64,000 nucleotides of DNA from Paracidovorax avenae ATCC 19860. Lineage in GTDB: Bacteria; Pseudomonadota; Gammaproteobacteria; Burkholderiales; Burkholderiaceae_C. Shown in pieces: positions 8,915 through 18,616 of the stretch. Position 1 is the first letter of the stretch, and each line of letters starts with the position of its first letter. The notes under the pieces were generated by a model that worked only from the letters and a program-made list of their open reading frames with translations, was not told the origin of the DNA and did not search any database. The translations under genes and the position numbers were made by a program. The stretch is taken from assembly GCF_000176855.2 (NCBI RefSeq), contig NC_015138.1, positions 3,348,001 to 3,412,000 of the forward strand. Reading direction: 5' to 3'.

Positions 8915-10033
8915 TCAGAACAGGCTCCCCTGCCCCCGCGCCAACCCCGGCCGGTACTGCGCCATGTCCAGTTCGATGCGCTCACGGTTCAGCCCCAGCC
9001 GCCGGCACGCGGCCATAAACCGCTGGCGCAGCAGGTCGGCCCACAGGCCCTTGCCTTTCATGCGGGAGCCGAAGCGGCTGTCATAGGTACGGCCGGCCGC
9101 GCGCGCTTCGGCGTCCAGGCCGTGCAGGTCCTGGATGCGCGCCATCACGCGCTCGGCGCGCTGCGGATAGTGCAGTTCCAGCCACTCGCGCATCAGGCCG
9201 TCCAGTTCCCACGGCAGGCGGATGGCGGTGTAGAAGGCCGACGTGGCGCCGGCATCGCGCGCGGCTTCCAGCACCTGCTCCATGTCCTCCGTGACGAACG
9301 GGATCTGCGGCGCCACGCTCACGCCCACCGGAATGCCCGCCTCCACGAGGGTGCGGATGGTGCGCAGCCGGCGGTGCGGGGCCGCGGCGCGCGGCTCCAG
9401 CCGGCGCGCCAGCACGGGGTCGAGCGTGGTGATCGTCACGTAGGTCGCGGCCAGGCGGTCGTGCGCGAGCGGCGCGAGCAGGTCGAGGTCGCGCTCCACG
9501 CCGCTCGACTTGGTGATGAGCGAAAACGGGTGGCGCACGTCGCGCAGTACCTCGATGACGGCCCGCGTGAGACCCAGGTCGCGCTCCACCGGCTGGTAGC
9601 AGTCGGTGGCGGAGCCCACGTTGAGCAGGTGCGGCACGTGGCCCGGGCGCGCGAGCTCGTCGCGCAGCACCTCCGCGATGTTGTGCTTGGCGATGATGCG
9701 GGTCTCGAAATCCAGCCCGGGCGACAGGTTGAGGTAGCTGTGCGTTGGCCGCGCGTAGCAATACACGCACCCGTGCTCGCAGCCGCGGTAGGGATTGACG
9801 GAGTGGTCGAAAAAGATGTCGGGCGAATCGTTGGCGCAGATCGCACTGCGCGCGGTTTCCAGGATGACCTGGGTGGCGGGCGGAGGCGGCGCCCCGTCTT
9901 CGCCCTCCTGCGCAGCGGGACCGCCCCAGCCATCGTCGAATGCGGCGCGGGCATCGCGCATGAAACGGTGCGGCGTGCGTGCCGCCGTGCCGCGGCCCTT
10001 GATGCTCTGCAGGGGGATGTGGACTTCGGTCAT
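8915..10033 (-). CDS. PA0069 family radical SAM protein (SplB-like)
   Basis: A 372-residue radical SAM protein. The cluster motif CEHGCVYC lies at about residues 85-92 within NPYRGCEHGCVYCYARPTHSYL, with the ARP/TH extension typical of the PA0069/Rv2578c family related to spore photoproduct lyase. Later segments RFSLITKSS-type and ERDLDLLAPL support the TIM-barrel. The family is implicated in DNA damage responses but its reaction is not established. Start 10033 has GGAG eight bases upstream; the frame extends upstream but runs across the LexA box. Regulation by LexA is strongly suggested by the palindrome 26 bases before the start codon. Confidence 0.88.
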   Translation of the reverse strand: MTEVHIPLQSIKGRGTAARTPHRFMRDARAAFDDGWGGPAAQEGEDGAPPPPATQVILETARSAICANDSPDIFFDHSVNPYRGCEHGCVYCYARPTHSYLNLSPGLDFETRIIAKHNIAEVLRDELARPGHVPHLLNVGSATDCYQPVERDLGLTRAVIEVLRDVRHPFSLITKSSGVERDLDLLAPLAHDRLAATYVTITTLDPVLARRLEPRAAAPHRRLRTIRTLVEAGIPVGVSVAPQIPFVTEDMEQVLEAARDAGATSAFYTAIRLPWELDGLMREWLELHYPQRAERVMARIQDLHGLDAEARAAGRTYDSRFGSRMKGKGLWADLLRQRFMAACRRLGLNRERIELDMAQYRPGLARGQGSLF

Positions 10034-10058
10034 GGGCAACTCCGGATGCACCAGGAAA

Positions 10059-10074
10059 CTGTATGAATATACAG
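10059..10074 (-). promoter_or_regulatory. LexA (SOS) box upstream of the PA0069-type gene
   Basis: CTGT at 10059-10062 and ACAG at 10071-10074 are separated by eight AT-rich bases (ATGAATAT), exactly the CTGT-N8-ACAG LexA operator. It sits 26 bases from the radical SAM start codon, where it would overlap or abut the promoter. It is also 97 bases from the start of the divergent gene at 10171, which could share the control. Confidence 0.75.
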
Positions 10075-10170
10075 CCATCGGATACACTGTGCGCAGCAAG
10101 AGATTTCACGCCATGGCACAGTGCTGATATCCCGGTGCTCCCTGCCCCGCATCACCAGTTCACCCACCTC

Positions 10171-10785
10171 ATGAACCCGCCTTCTGCCGCATCCGCAGTG
10201 GACCCCCAGGTTCCGGCGCCCCTGCCGGAGGCCTTTCCGCCGTCCGGATCGCCGCACGACGGCATGCCGGCACCAGCACCCGGGCCGGCCCGCATGCGCC
10301 CGGTGGCGGCGGAGACCGGCTGCGCGGCCACCCGGCGCTGGCTGCGCGGCGACTGGACCCCCGAATGGTTCTGCGCCTTCCTGGCGGGCAACCGACGCGA
10401 GCAAGGCCGTTTCCGCCAGGAGCTGGCCACCATGCGCGGCTCCGTGGCGTGGCTGCTGCGTCAGCGCCGCCAGGGCCGCTGGAGCGCCGAGGAGCGGGAG
10501 CGCCTGCGCGGCCTGATGCGCTCGGCCTCCTCCGTCAGTCCCTACCTGCTGATCTGGGCGGTGCCGGGATCGATGCTGCTGCTGCCGTTCATGGCATGGT
10601 TCATCGACTGGCGCCGCGGCGTACGCGAGCGCGCGGCGCTGGCCGTGGTGCCGATGGAAGACGGCCTGCCGGTGATGGCGGTGCTATCCACCCCCGCGCT
10701 ACCGGCAACCGCCAGCGCCTTGCCGGGCGGGCCGGAAGATGGCCTCCTCGATCCCCCGCACCAGCCTGCGGGTCGGGCCCGCTGA
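10171..10785 (+). CDS. Small membrane-anchored protein, weak LETM1-like segment
   Basis: This 204-residue protein has no function I can name with confidence. Residues 1-50 are Pro/Ala-rich and probably disordered. A basic helical region follows (WLRGDWTPEWFCAFLAG, then REQGRFRQELATMRGSVAWLLRQRR). One hydrophobic segment (YLLIWAVPGSMLLLPFMAWFI, about residues 124-144) comes next, then a basic turn. The layout of a charged helix followed by VPGSMLLLPF recalls bacterial LETM1-like proteins, but the match is weak. It is transcribed divergently from the radical SAM gene and ends about 100 bases before the convergent acyltransferase. Confidence 0.55.
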   Translation: MNPPSAASAVDPQVPAPLPEAFPPSGSPHDGMPAPAPGPARMRPVAAETGCAATRRWLRGDWTPEWFCAFLAGNRREQGRFRQELATMRGSVAWLLRQRRQGRWSAEERERLRGLMRSASSVSPYLLIWAVPGSMLLLPFMAWFIDWRRGVRERAALAVVPMEDGLPVMAVLSTPALPATASALPGGPEDGLLDPPHQPAGRAR

Positions 10786-10888
10786 CCGGCTCCAGCGCCT
10801 GGCAGCCCAGCCACGCCATACGGCCCGTGCCCGGATGGCATCCGCCGCCACTGCGGGCGGGCATGGGGGCTGCGGTGCCCGGTGCTTC

Positions 10889-12073
10889 TCAGCCCAGGTG
10901 CCCTGCCGCCAGGGCCACTACCAGGCCGGCACCCACCAGGCCCGCCTGCCAGCGCAGCGCCATGGTCCACGACGGCACCTGCCGCTCCACCCGCTCATAG
11001 AGAAGCCATCCCGCCGCGATGGAGAGCGCGAGCGCGGCGACCATGCCCAGGGCGTTGAGCGCGACAGACTCGGGCCAGGCCTTGGTGACTGCGGCGTTCA
11101 CCAGCAGGCACACGGGAAAGTGCACCAGGAAGACCGAATAGGAAATGCGGCCGAGCCGTGCCAATCCGCCGCTCCAGGCGGACTGTGCCCGATGCGCCGC
11201 CGGCATGCCGGCTCGCTGCAGCGCCGCGCGGCCCTCCTGCCAGCGCAGCAGCAGCACCAGCCCGAGTGCCGCGCACCATGCCACCGCGATGCGCCCCCGG
11301 AAATCCAGCGCCAGCGCCACCGCGCCCCACACGCCGATCAGCACCAGCCATGCGGCAGCGGCGCGGCTGCCGCGCGGTGCGGCCACGGCCCAGCGCGCCA
11401 TCATGCCCAGGCCATAGGCACCGAAGAAATACACCGCCCAGGCATCGAGTGACGGATGGCGGTTGAGCTCCCAGAGCGAGAGCGCCGTGGCCGCGGCCAC
11501 GGCCACCCGTGCCGCCGGCTGGGCAGCACCGCGGGCCCGCACCGGCAGCACGCGGGCGCCGTGGCGCGCGGCGGCCAGCAGCAGCGCCGAGAACACGAAA
11601 AGCTGGAAGTCGATCGCCACATACCAGACGCCGGCAGACAGCGCCTCCTCGCCCACCACATCCTGCAGCATCAGCGCGTTGGCCAGCAGCTGCGGCAGGC
11701 TCGGCTCCGCCGGCACGGAAGGATGGTCCAGCCAGGGCCGCACCGCCGCCGCGGCCAGCACGGCCAGCACCAGGGCCACGGCATACGGCACCACGAGGCG
11801 AACGAAGCGCCGCCCGATCTCCGGCGCGGTGCCGCTCCAGCGTGGCCCTCCCGCCGCCGCCAGCCGCCCCGCCGCCAGGTAGCCGCCCAGCACCAGGAAA
11901 ACCTGCACGGCCATGCGGCCGTAATCTGTCAGCCAGGCGATGAAACCCGGCATCAAGGGCTGGGCCACTTCGGACATGGGCCCGTAGAAGGCCAGGTGGT
12001 GCGCCACGATCGTGGCACAGGCGATGCCCTTGACCGAATCGATCAGGGTGTTGCGGGACGGTGAGGACGGCAT
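10889..12073 (-). CDS. Acyltransferase family 3 (OafA/YrhL type)
   Basis: A 394-residue integral membrane acyltransferase with about ten hydrophobic helices. The family signature is at the N-terminus: LIDSVKGIACATIVAHHLAFYGP, containing the catalytic-type His. It is followed by RMAVQVFLVLGGYLAAGRL and later RLGRISYSVFLVHFPV. Such proteins O-acylate cell-surface polysaccharides, peptidoglycan or lipids at the inner membrane. Start 12073 is the first Met that places the signature about 25 residues in; the upstream extension is Arg-rich shadow. The acceptor is unknown and no polysaccharide genes lie nearby. Confidence 0.85.
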   Translation of the reverse strand: MPSSPSRNTLIDSVKGIACATIVAHHLAFYGPMSEVAQPLMPGFIAWLTDYGRMAVQVFLVLGGYLAAGRLAAAGGPRWSGTAPEIGRRFVRLVVPYAVALVLAVLAAAAVRPWLDHPSVPAEPSLPQLLANALMLQDVVGEEALSAGVWYVAIDFQLFVFSALLLAAARHGARVLPVRARGAAQPAARVAVAAATALSLWELNRHPSLDAWAVYFFGAYGLGMMARWAVAAPRGSRAAAAWLVLIGVWGAVALALDFRGRIAVAWCAALGLVLLLRWQEGRAALQRAGMPAAHRAQSAWSGGLARLGRISYSVFLVHFPVCLLVNAAVTKAWPESVALNALGMVAALALSIAAGWLLYERVERQVPSWTMALRWQAGLVGAGLVVALAAGHLG

Positions 12074-12233
12074 GCGGCAAGCGCGCACATCGCGGCGCAC
12101 CCGTACAGGGGTGGCGCGGCGCGGAAGAACGGTTCTTGGTGTTGTGTGGGGTCCGTGGGGGCGATATTTTGCCCCAGCACGGCCGTCCGCGGGTGGCCGC
12201 ACCGCCCCGGTGCGCGGAAAGCGCCGCAGCCGT

Positions 12234-13190
12234 TCAGAGTGCCAAGCGTTCGCGGGCTGCGGCGTACTCGCGGCGCAGGCGCCCGACCAGATCGGCGGCG
12301 CCCGTCACCTCGGTAATCGCGCCGATGCCCTGCCCGCAGCCCCAGATGTCCTTCCAGGCCTTCTTCGCATCGCCGCCGAAGTTCATCTTGCTGGGATCCG
12401 ATTCGGGCAGGTGGTCCGGATCGAGCCCCGCGGCACGGATGGAGGGCGCGAGGTAGTTGCCATGCACACCCGTGAAGAGGTTGCTGTAGACGATGTCGTC
12501 GGAGTTGCCGTCGACGATGGCCTGCTTGTAGGCCTCCTGCGCGCGCGCCTCGTGCGTGGCGATGAAGGCCGAGCCGATATAGGCGAAGTCGGCGCCCATG
12601 GCCTGCGCGGCCAGGATGGCTCCGCCCGAGGCGATCGAGCCCGAGAGCGCCAGCGGCCCCTCGAACCACTGGCGGATTTCCTGGATGAGCGCGAACGGGC
12701 TCTTGATGCCTGCATGGCCGCCGGCGCCCGCCGCCACGGCGATCAGGCCGTCGGCGCCTTTTTCGATGGCCTTGCGGGCGAACTTGTTGTTGATGATGTC
12801 GTGCATCACCACCCCGCCCCAGCCGTGCACGGCTTGGTTCACGTCCTCGCGCGCGCCCAGGCTGGTGATGACGATCGGCACCTTGTACTTGGCGCAGACC
12901 TCCATGTCGTGCTCCAGCCGGTCATTGCTCTTGTGCACGATCTGGTTGATCGCGAACGGCGCGGCAGGGGACTCCGGATGGGCGCGGTCCCAGGCCGTGA
13001 GCGCCTCGGTGATCTCGGCGAGCCATTCGTCCAGCAGTTCGGCGGGCCGGGCGTTGAGTGCCGGCATGGAGCCGACGATGCCGGCCTGGCACTGCGCGAT
13101 CACCAGCTTCGGATTGCTGATGATGAAGAGCGGCGAGCCGATGACCGGCAGCGAAAGTTTCTGGAACACGGGCGGCAGGGTGCTGCGCAT
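12234..13190 (-). CDS. Nitronate monooxygenase (NPD family)
   Basis: A 318-residue TIM-barrel FMN protein of the nitronate monooxygenase/2-nitropropane dioxygenase family. It shows PVIGSPLFIISNPKLVIAQCQAGIVGSMPALNAR at the N-terminus, AVAAGAGGHAG around residue 150, and the FMN phosphate loop in LSGSIASGGAILAAQAMGADFAYIGSAFIATHEA near 190-220. The family oxidises propionate 3-nitronate and similar toxic nitronates. GGAGA lies about eight bases before the ATG at 13190. It ends an acyl-CoA dehydrogenase/ETF block read on the same strand, but a different FMN enzyme (enoyl reductase-like) cannot be excluded. Confidence 0.88.
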   Translation of the reverse strand: MRSTLPPVFQKLSLPVIGSPLFIISNPKLVIAQCQAGIVGSMPALNARPAELLDEWLAEITEALTAWDRAHPESPAAPFAINQIVHKSNDRLEHDMEVCAKYKVPIVITSLGAREDVNQAVHGWGGVVMHDIINNKFARKAIEKGADGLIAVAAGAGGHAGIKSPFALIQEIRQWFEGPLALSGSIASGGAILAAQAMGADFAYIGSAFIATHEARAQEAYKQAIVDGNSDDIVYSNLFTGVHGNYLAPSIRAAGLDPDHLPESDPSKMNFGGDAKKAWKDIWGCGQGIGAITEVTGAADLVGRLRREYAAARERLAL

Positions 13191-13261
13191 GGGGAAGTCT
13201 CCGGATGTTGTTGTGGACTGGACTGCGAAGGGCGTTGGCTGCTGTGGTGGCAAGAGGCCGC

Positions 13262-15055
13262 TCAGAAGGCGTCCGGTGCGAGCGCGGTCACGCTGGCTGC
13301 GCCTTCCACGATGGCGTCGCGCTGGGCCTTCGTGCGCACCAGGATGTGTTCCGCGTAGAAGCGCGCCGTGGCCACCTTGGCCTGCAGGAAGGCCGCATCG
13401 CCCTGCCCGTCCGCGAGCAGCGACTGCGCCTTGAGTAGCGCGCGGCCCAGCTGCCAGCCGGCGACGAGGTTGCCGCCCAGCATGAGGTAGGGCACGCTGC
13501 CCGCGAAGGCGGCGTTCGGGTCGGATTTGGTGTTGCCCGCGATGAAACGCGCCACTTCCTCGAAGGCATCGCAGGCCTCGGCAAGGCGGCGTGCGACGGC
13601 CTGGGCTTCGGGCGTGCCGGCCGCGCGCAGTTCGTCGGCCGTCGTGCGGGCCTGCGCCGCAACGGCCAGCGCCGTGGCCGCGCCGTCGCGCGCCGTCTTG
13701 CGGCCCACGAGGTCGTTGGCCTGGATGGCCGTGGTGCCTTCGTAGATGGGCAGGATGCGTGCGTCGCGGTAGTGCTGCGCCGCGCCCGTCTCCTCGATGA
13801 AGCCCATGCCGCCGTGCACCTGCACGCCCAGGCTCGTCACTTCCAGGCTCATCTCGGTGCTGTAGCCTTTCACGAGCGGCACCATGAATTCGTAGAACGC
13901 CTGGTTTTCCTTGCGCGCCGCCGCGTCGGGATGGTGGTGCGCGGCATCGTATGCCGCGGCCGCCACGCTGGCCATGGCACGGCATCCCTCGGTGAGCGCG
14001 CGCATGGTCATGAGCATGCGCCGCACGTCGGGGTGGTGGATGATGGGCGCGCTGCCCGGCAGGCTGCCGTCCACGGGGCGGCTCTGCACGCGGTCGCGCG
14101 CGTACTGCACGGCCTGCTGGTAGGCGCGCTCGGCCACCGCGATGCCCTGCAGTCCGACGGCGTAGCGCGCCGCGTTCATCATGATGAACATGTATTCCAG
14201 GCCGCGGTTCTCCTCGCCGACGAGGTAGCCCACCGCGCCGCCCCCGTCGCCGAACTGCAGCACCGCCGTGGGCGAGGCCTTGATGCCGAGCTTGTGCTCG
14301 ATGGAGACGCACTGCACGTCATTGCGCGCCCCCAGGGATCCATCGGCATTCACCAGGAACTTCGGCACCACGAACAGGCTGATGCCCTTGACGCCTTCCG
14401 GTGCGCCTGCCACGCGGGCCAGCACCAGGTGCACGATGTTCTCCGCCATGTCGTGCTCGCCGTAGGTGATGAAGATCTTCGTGCCGAAGACCTTGTAGGT
14501 GCCATCGCCCTGCGGCTCGGCGCGCGTGCGCACCAGGGCCAGGTCCGAGCCGGCCTGCGGCTCGGTCAGGTTCATGGTGCCGGTCCACTCGCCCGTCACC
14601 AGCTTTTCCAGGTAGGTGGTCTTGAGTGCATCGCTGCCGGCGGTGATCAGCGCCTCGATGGCGCCGTCGGTCAGCAGCGGGCACAGTGCGAAGCTCATGT
14701 TGGCGCTGTTGAGCATCTCCGCGCAGGCCGCGCCGATGGTCTTGGGCAGGCCCTGGCCGCCGAAATCCACCGGATGCTGCAAGCCCTGCCAGCCGCCTTC
14801 CGCGAACTGGCGGAACGCGTCCTTGAAGCCCGGCGTGGTGGTCACCCGGCCGTCCTTCCAGGACGACGGGTTGCGGTCGCCCGCCACGTTGAGCGGCGCC
14901 ACCACGCCCTCGTTGAAGCGCGCGCATTCCTCCAGCACCGCCTGCGCCGTGTCCAGGCCGGCCTCCTCGAAGCCCGGCAGCGCGGCGACCTGCGCGATGC
15001 CCGCGAGGTGCTCGATGGCGAACAGCATGTCCTTGACGGGGGCGGTGTAGCTCAT
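13262..15055 (-). CDS. Acyl-CoA dehydrogenase, long form with C-terminal extension
   Basis: A 597-residue flavoprotein of the long acyl-CoA dehydrogenase class with the extra C-terminal domain (AcylCoA_DH_C). Recognisable parts are an N-terminal extension beginning YTAPVKDMLFAIEHLAG, the FAD/substrate loop MNLTEPQAGSDLALVRTRAEP near residue 165, the strand KIFITYGEHDM, and VHGGMGFIEETGAAQHYRDARILPIYEGTTAIQANDL near 420-455. It introduces the 2,3 double bond of acyl-CoA in beta-oxidation and passes electrons to ETF. The ETF genes lie immediately upstream on the same strand, which fits an electron-transfer unit. GGAGA precedes the ATG at 15055. Chain-length preference is unknown. Confidence 0.92.
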   Translation of the reverse strand: MSYTAPVKDMLFAIEHLAGIAQVAALPGFEEAGLDTAQAVLEECARFNEGVVAPLNVAGDRNPSSWKDGRVTTTPGFKDAFRQFAEGGWQGLQHPVDFGGQGLPKTIGAACAEMLNSANMSFALCPLLTDGAIEALITAGSDALKTTYLEKLVTGEWTGTMNLTEPQAGSDLALVRTRAEPQGDGTYKVFGTKIFITYGEHDMAENIVHLVLARVAGAPEGVKGISLFVVPKFLVNADGSLGARNDVQCVSIEHKLGIKASPTAVLQFGDGGGAVGYLVGEENRGLEYMFIMMNAARYAVGLQGIAVAERAYQQAVQYARDRVQSRPVDGSLPGSAPIIHHPDVRRMLMTMRALTEGCRAMASVAAAAYDAAHHHPDAAARKENQAFYEFMVPLVKGYSTEMSLEVTSLGVQVHGGMGFIEETGAAQHYRDARILPIYEGTTAIQANDLVGRKTARDGAATALAVAAQARTTADELRAAGTPEAQAVARRLAEACDAFEEVARFIAGNTKSDPNAAFAGSVPYLMLGGNLVAGWQLGRALLKAQSLLADGQGDAAFLQAKVATARFYAEHILVRTKAQRDAIVEGAASVTALAPDAF

Positions 15056-15182
15056 GGGAATGTCTCCGGAATCGATGAAAACGGCCACGGACCGGGCGGG
15101 CCGGGCAAAAAAAAGGGCACCGCATGCGATGCCCTCGTGGAGGCCCTGCCGGCAGCCTGCGGCTCCGTCGGGGCCGCCGGGG

Positions 15183-16115
15183 TCAGAGGGACTTCACGAG
15201 TTCGGGCACGGCGGTGAACAGGTCCGCCTCCAGCCCGTAGTCGGCCACGCTGAAGATCGGCGCCTCGGCATCCTTGTTGATCGCCACGATCACCTTGGAG
15301 TCCTTCATGCCGGCCAGATGCTGGATCGCGCCCGAGATACCCGCCGCGATGTAGAGCTGCGGCGCCACGATCTTGCCCGTCTGCCCCACCTGCAGGTCGT
15401 TCGGGGCATAGCCCGCATCCACCGCCGCGCGGCTCGCGCCGATCGCAGCACCCAGCTTGTCCGCCAGCGGCGTCATCACCTCGTTGAACTTCTCCGCACT
15501 GCCCAGCGCGCGGCCGCCCGAGACGATGATCTTGGCCGCCGTGAGTTCGGGCCGGTCGCTCTTCGTGACCTCGCGTCCCACGAACTGGCTCTTGCCCGAA
15601 TCCGCGGCCGCATCGGCCTTCTCCACCGCCGCCGAGCCGCCCGTGGCGGCCGCGCCGTCGAAGCCCGTGGTGCGCACGGTGATCACCTTCACGGCGTCGC
15701 TGCTCTGCACCGTGGCGATCGCGTTGCCCGCGTAGATCGGGCGCTCGAACGTGTCGGGGCCGTCCACCTTGGTGATGTCGCTGATCTGCGCGACATCCAG
15801 CTTCGCGGCCACGCGCGGAGCCACGTTCTTGCCGCCGGCCGTGGCCGGGAACAGGATGTGGCTGTAGCTGGAAGCGATGGCCAGCACCTGGGCGGCCACG
15901 TTCTCGGCCAGGCCGTCCTTCAGGCTGGCGCCGTCGGCCAGGATGACCTTGGAGACGCCCGCGATCTGCGCGGCAGCCTGAGCGGCGGCATCCGCCCCCT
16001 GGCCGGCCACCAGCACGTGCACGTCACCGCCGCAAGCGGCAGCGGCCGTGACCGTGTTCAGGGTGGCAGGCTTGATGGTCGCGTTGTCGTGTTCTGCAAT
16101 GACGAGTGCGGTCAT
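15183..16115 (-). CDS. etfA: Electron transfer flavoprotein alpha subunit
   Basis: A 310-residue ETF alpha subunit. The N-terminal half ([37 protein letters not shown]) forms the alpha/beta domain. The C-terminal FAD domain carries [89 protein letters not shown] segments, with the usual Arg, Gln-Thr-Gly-Lys and Asn contacts. With the beta subunit it accepts electrons from acyl-CoA dehydrogenases and delivers them to ETF:quinone oxidoreductase. It follows etfB by 26 bases, so the two form an operon. Confidence 0.96.
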   Translation of the reverse strand: MTALVIAEHDNATIKPATLNTVTAAAACGGDVHVLVAGQGADAAAQAAAQIAGVSKVILADGASLKDGLAENVAAQVLAIASSYSHILFPATAGGKNVAPRVAAKLDVAQISDITKVDGPDTFERPIYAGNAIATVQSSDAVKVITVRTTGFDGAAATGGSAAVEKADAAADSGKSQFVGREVTKSDRPELTAAKIIVSGGRALGSAEKFNEVMTPLADKLGAAIGASRAAVDAGYAPNDLQVGQTGKIVAPQLYIAAGISGAIQHLAGMKDSKVIVAINKDAEAPIFSVADYGLEADLFTAVPELVKSL

Positions 16116-16141
16116 GTCGTGTGTTCCTTGTCCCAGTCCGT

Positions 16142-16891
16142 TCAGATCACTTTGGCTTCGTTTTTCAGCTTGTCCACCAGCGTGGCGACATCGGGCACCT
16201 TCACGCCCGCGCCGCGCTTCGGGGGCTCGGTGACTTTCAGGGTCTTGAGCCGCGGCTTCACGTCCACGCCCAGGTCCTCGGGCTTGACCGTGTCCAACTG
16301 CTTCTTCTTGGCCTTCATGATGTTGGGCAGCGTCACGTAGCGCGGCTCGTTCAGCCGCAGGTCGGTGGTGACGATCGCCGGCAGCGTGAGCGCCAGCGTC
16401 TCCAGGCCGCCGTCGACCTCGCGCGTCACGTTCACCTTGTCGCCGCTCACCTCCACCTTGGAGGCGAAGGTCGCCTGCGGCAGGTCCGCGAGCGCAGCCA
16501 GCATCTGGCCGGTCTGGTTCGAGTCGTCGTCGATCGCCTGCTTGCCCAGGATGACCAGTTGCGGCTGCTCCTTGTCCACCAGGGCCTTGAGGATCTTGGC
16601 CACGGCCAGGGGCTGCAGCTCTTCCGACGTCTCCACCAGGATCGCGCGGTCCGCGCCGATCGCCATCGCCGTGCGCAGCGTTTCCTGGCATTGCGTGACG
16701 CCGCACGAGACCGCGATCACCTCCGTGACCACGCCCTTTTCCTTCAGCCGCACGGCCTCCTCCACCGCGATCTCGTCGAACGGATTCATGCTCATCTTCA
16801 CGTTCGCGATGTCCACACCCGTGTTGTCCGACTTCACGCGGACCTTCACGTTGTAGTCCACCACGCGCTTGACGGGGACCAAGACCTTCAT
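16142..16891 (-). CDS. etfB: Electron transfer flavoprotein beta subunit
   Basis: A 249-residue ETF beta subunit beginning [19 protein letters not shown], the near-invariant N-terminus. It contains the AMP-binding region around [21 protein letters not shown], the adenine segment [14 protein letters not shown], and the ETF beta signature [45 protein letters not shown]. It pairs with EtfA in the cytosol. TAGGAG precedes the start at 16891. It is the first gene of the etfB-etfA unit; about 160 bases upstream separate it from the MscS gene. Confidence 0.96.
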   Translation of the reverse strand: MKVLVPVKRVVDYNVKVRVKSDNTGVDIANVKMSMNPFDEIAVEEAVRLKEKGVVTEVIAVSCGVTQCQETLRTAMAIGADRAILVETSEELQPLAVAKILKALVDKEQPQLVILGKQAIDDDSNQTGQMLAALADLPQATFASKVEVSGDKVNVTREVDGGLETLALTLPAIVTTDLRLNEPRYVTLPNIMKAKKKQLDTVKPEDLGVDVKPRLKTLKVTEPPKRGAGVKVPDVATLVDKLKNEAKVI

Positions 16892-17054
16892 TGCTGCGGC
16901 TCCTAAGGGGTTGATTGATTGACGTAACGTAAACCGAACCATTCTATGCGCCGCCCCGTGCGCAGCCTGGCACGCGGGAGGTGAATCGCGCCGGCGAATC
17001 CGTCGCGCACAAAAAAGAACGATCGTGCTTTTATCGGAGTATATCCGCGTCCGG

Positions 17055-18368
17055 TCACGCCGTGGGCGGCGGCGCGGACGCTTGTGCGACATGCGCGACC
17101 TGCAGGGGCCCCGCAGGCGGTGGGCCATCGGCCTGGAGGCGCACCACGCGCTGCGGATAGGGGATGTCGATGCCCTCGGCGCGCAGGCCGTCCAGGATGG
17201 CGATGTTGATCGCCGAGCGCAGATTGACCGTGCCGGCCGAAGGGTCGCTGACCCAGAAATTGAGACTGAACTCCAGCCCGTCAGGTGCGAAGTTCACCAG
17301 GTAGGCCACCGGTGCCGGGTCGGCCAGCACGCGCGACTGCGCGGCCGCGGCACTGCAGAGGATGGCCTGCACCCGCGCCACGTCGCTGTCGTAGCCCACG
17401 GTGATGTTGGTGGTGATGTTGAACTTGCGATCGGCATCCGAGAGGTTCTCCACGCGCTGCGTGATAAGCGTCTCGTTGGGCACGATGGATTCCCGCCCGT
17501 TGCCCGCGCGGATCAGGGTGTAGCGGGTCTTGATGTCGGTGATGCGGCCCTCGAAGCCGTCCACGCGCACGTTGTCGCCGATGCGCAGGGAACGTTCCAG
17601 CAGGATCACGAAGCCGCTCACGTAGTTGGAGGCGAGCTTCTGCAGGCCAAAGCCCAGGCCCACGCCGACGGCACCGCCCAGCACCGACAGCGCCGTCAGG
17701 TCTACGCCCACGGCCGACAGCGCGAACAGCAGGCCCACCAGCAGCAGCCCCGCCCGCGTGGCGTTGGCAGCCACCTTGCGCATGGAGAGGTCCACGATAG
17801 TTCGGTCCAGCAGGCGCCGCTCCACCGTGGAAGAGAGCCACAGCGCCAGCAGCATCACCACGGTGGCCGAGAGCGAACCTTCGATCAGCGTGAGTGCCGT
17901 GACCTGCGACTTGCCGAAATGGATGGCGACGTCGGACAGCTCCGAGCGCACCGCGGGCAGCAGGCCCACGATCCAGAGCACCGCAACGCCCCAGGCCAGC
18001 CACGAGACGATGCGCTCCACCAGCCGCATGGCCGCGGATTTCGGGAACGCGTTGGCGAGGATGCGCGCGAAGAACCGGATCAGCACCAGCGAGCTGAGCA
18101 CCGGCACCGCCACGCGCAGCAGGAACACGGGCTGCAGCAGCACCGTCTCCACACCCACGCGGGCGGCATAGGCCAGGGCCAGCGCCAGCAGCGGGAACAT
18201 CAGCCCATCGACCGTGCGGCGCCCGAACCACACCGATTCGGGCGACTGCTGGCGGCCGAGGATACGGCTCGCACCATACGCCAGGGCGAGGCAGGCGGCC
18301 AGCACGGCTGCCTCCAGCCAGGAACGGGATTGGCTGAAATCGCGGATCAGCGCGTGCAGGGCTTCCAT
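17055..18368 (-). CDS. MscS family mechanosensitive channel
   Basis: A 437-residue inner-membrane protein with about five or six hydrophobic helices. The pore-lining MscS helix is [38 protein letters not shown] at about residues 245-282. It is followed by the beta domain ([40 protein letters not shown]) and an alpha/beta C-terminal domain. The protein should open under hypo-osmotic membrane tension. A Pro/Ala-rich tail of about 25 residues closes the sequence. It is transcribed towards etfB, and the low-GC effector gene lies behind it. Confidence 0.92.
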   Translation of the reverse strand: MEALHALIRDFSQSRSWLEAAVLAACLALAYGASRILGRQQSPESVWFGRRTVDGLMFPLLALALAYAARVGVETVLLQPVFLLRVAVPVLSSLVLIRFFARILANAFPKSAAMRLVERIVSWLAWGVAVLWIVGLLPAVRSELSDVAIHFGKSQVTALTLIEGSLSATVVMLLALWLSSTVERRLLDRTIVDLSMRKVAANATRAGLLLVGLLFALSAVGVDLTALSVLGGAVGVGLGFGLQKLASNYVSGFVILLERSLRIGDNVRVDGFEGRITDIKTRYTLIRAGNGRESIVPNETLITQRVENLSDADRKFNITTNITVGYDSDVARVQAILCSAAAAQSRVLADPAPVAYLVNFAPDGLEFSLNFWVSDPSAGTVNLRSAINIAILDGLRAEGIDIPYPQRVVRLQADGPPPAGPLQVAHVAQASAPPPTA

Positions 18369-18616
18369 GGGCGGGTATGTCGGGGCATCGATGGGGGACG
18401 GCAGGACCGGAACGCGGCGGCGTTCCCGGCAGGAGAGCCGGCAAGCTTACCCCGGCGTGAAGGCCCCAGGGCCAGCTATCTCAGTCTCGCACGACCGCAG
18501 ACCTGCCGTACATGCCAAGGCAAGCAGCAAGCCAGTGCAGCTACCGCCTTACTGCCGCCTTTTTTCGTGCTTCCACGCTGCTCTGCGAACTTGTTTTCGC
18601 CATGCCCATCAGAAAA

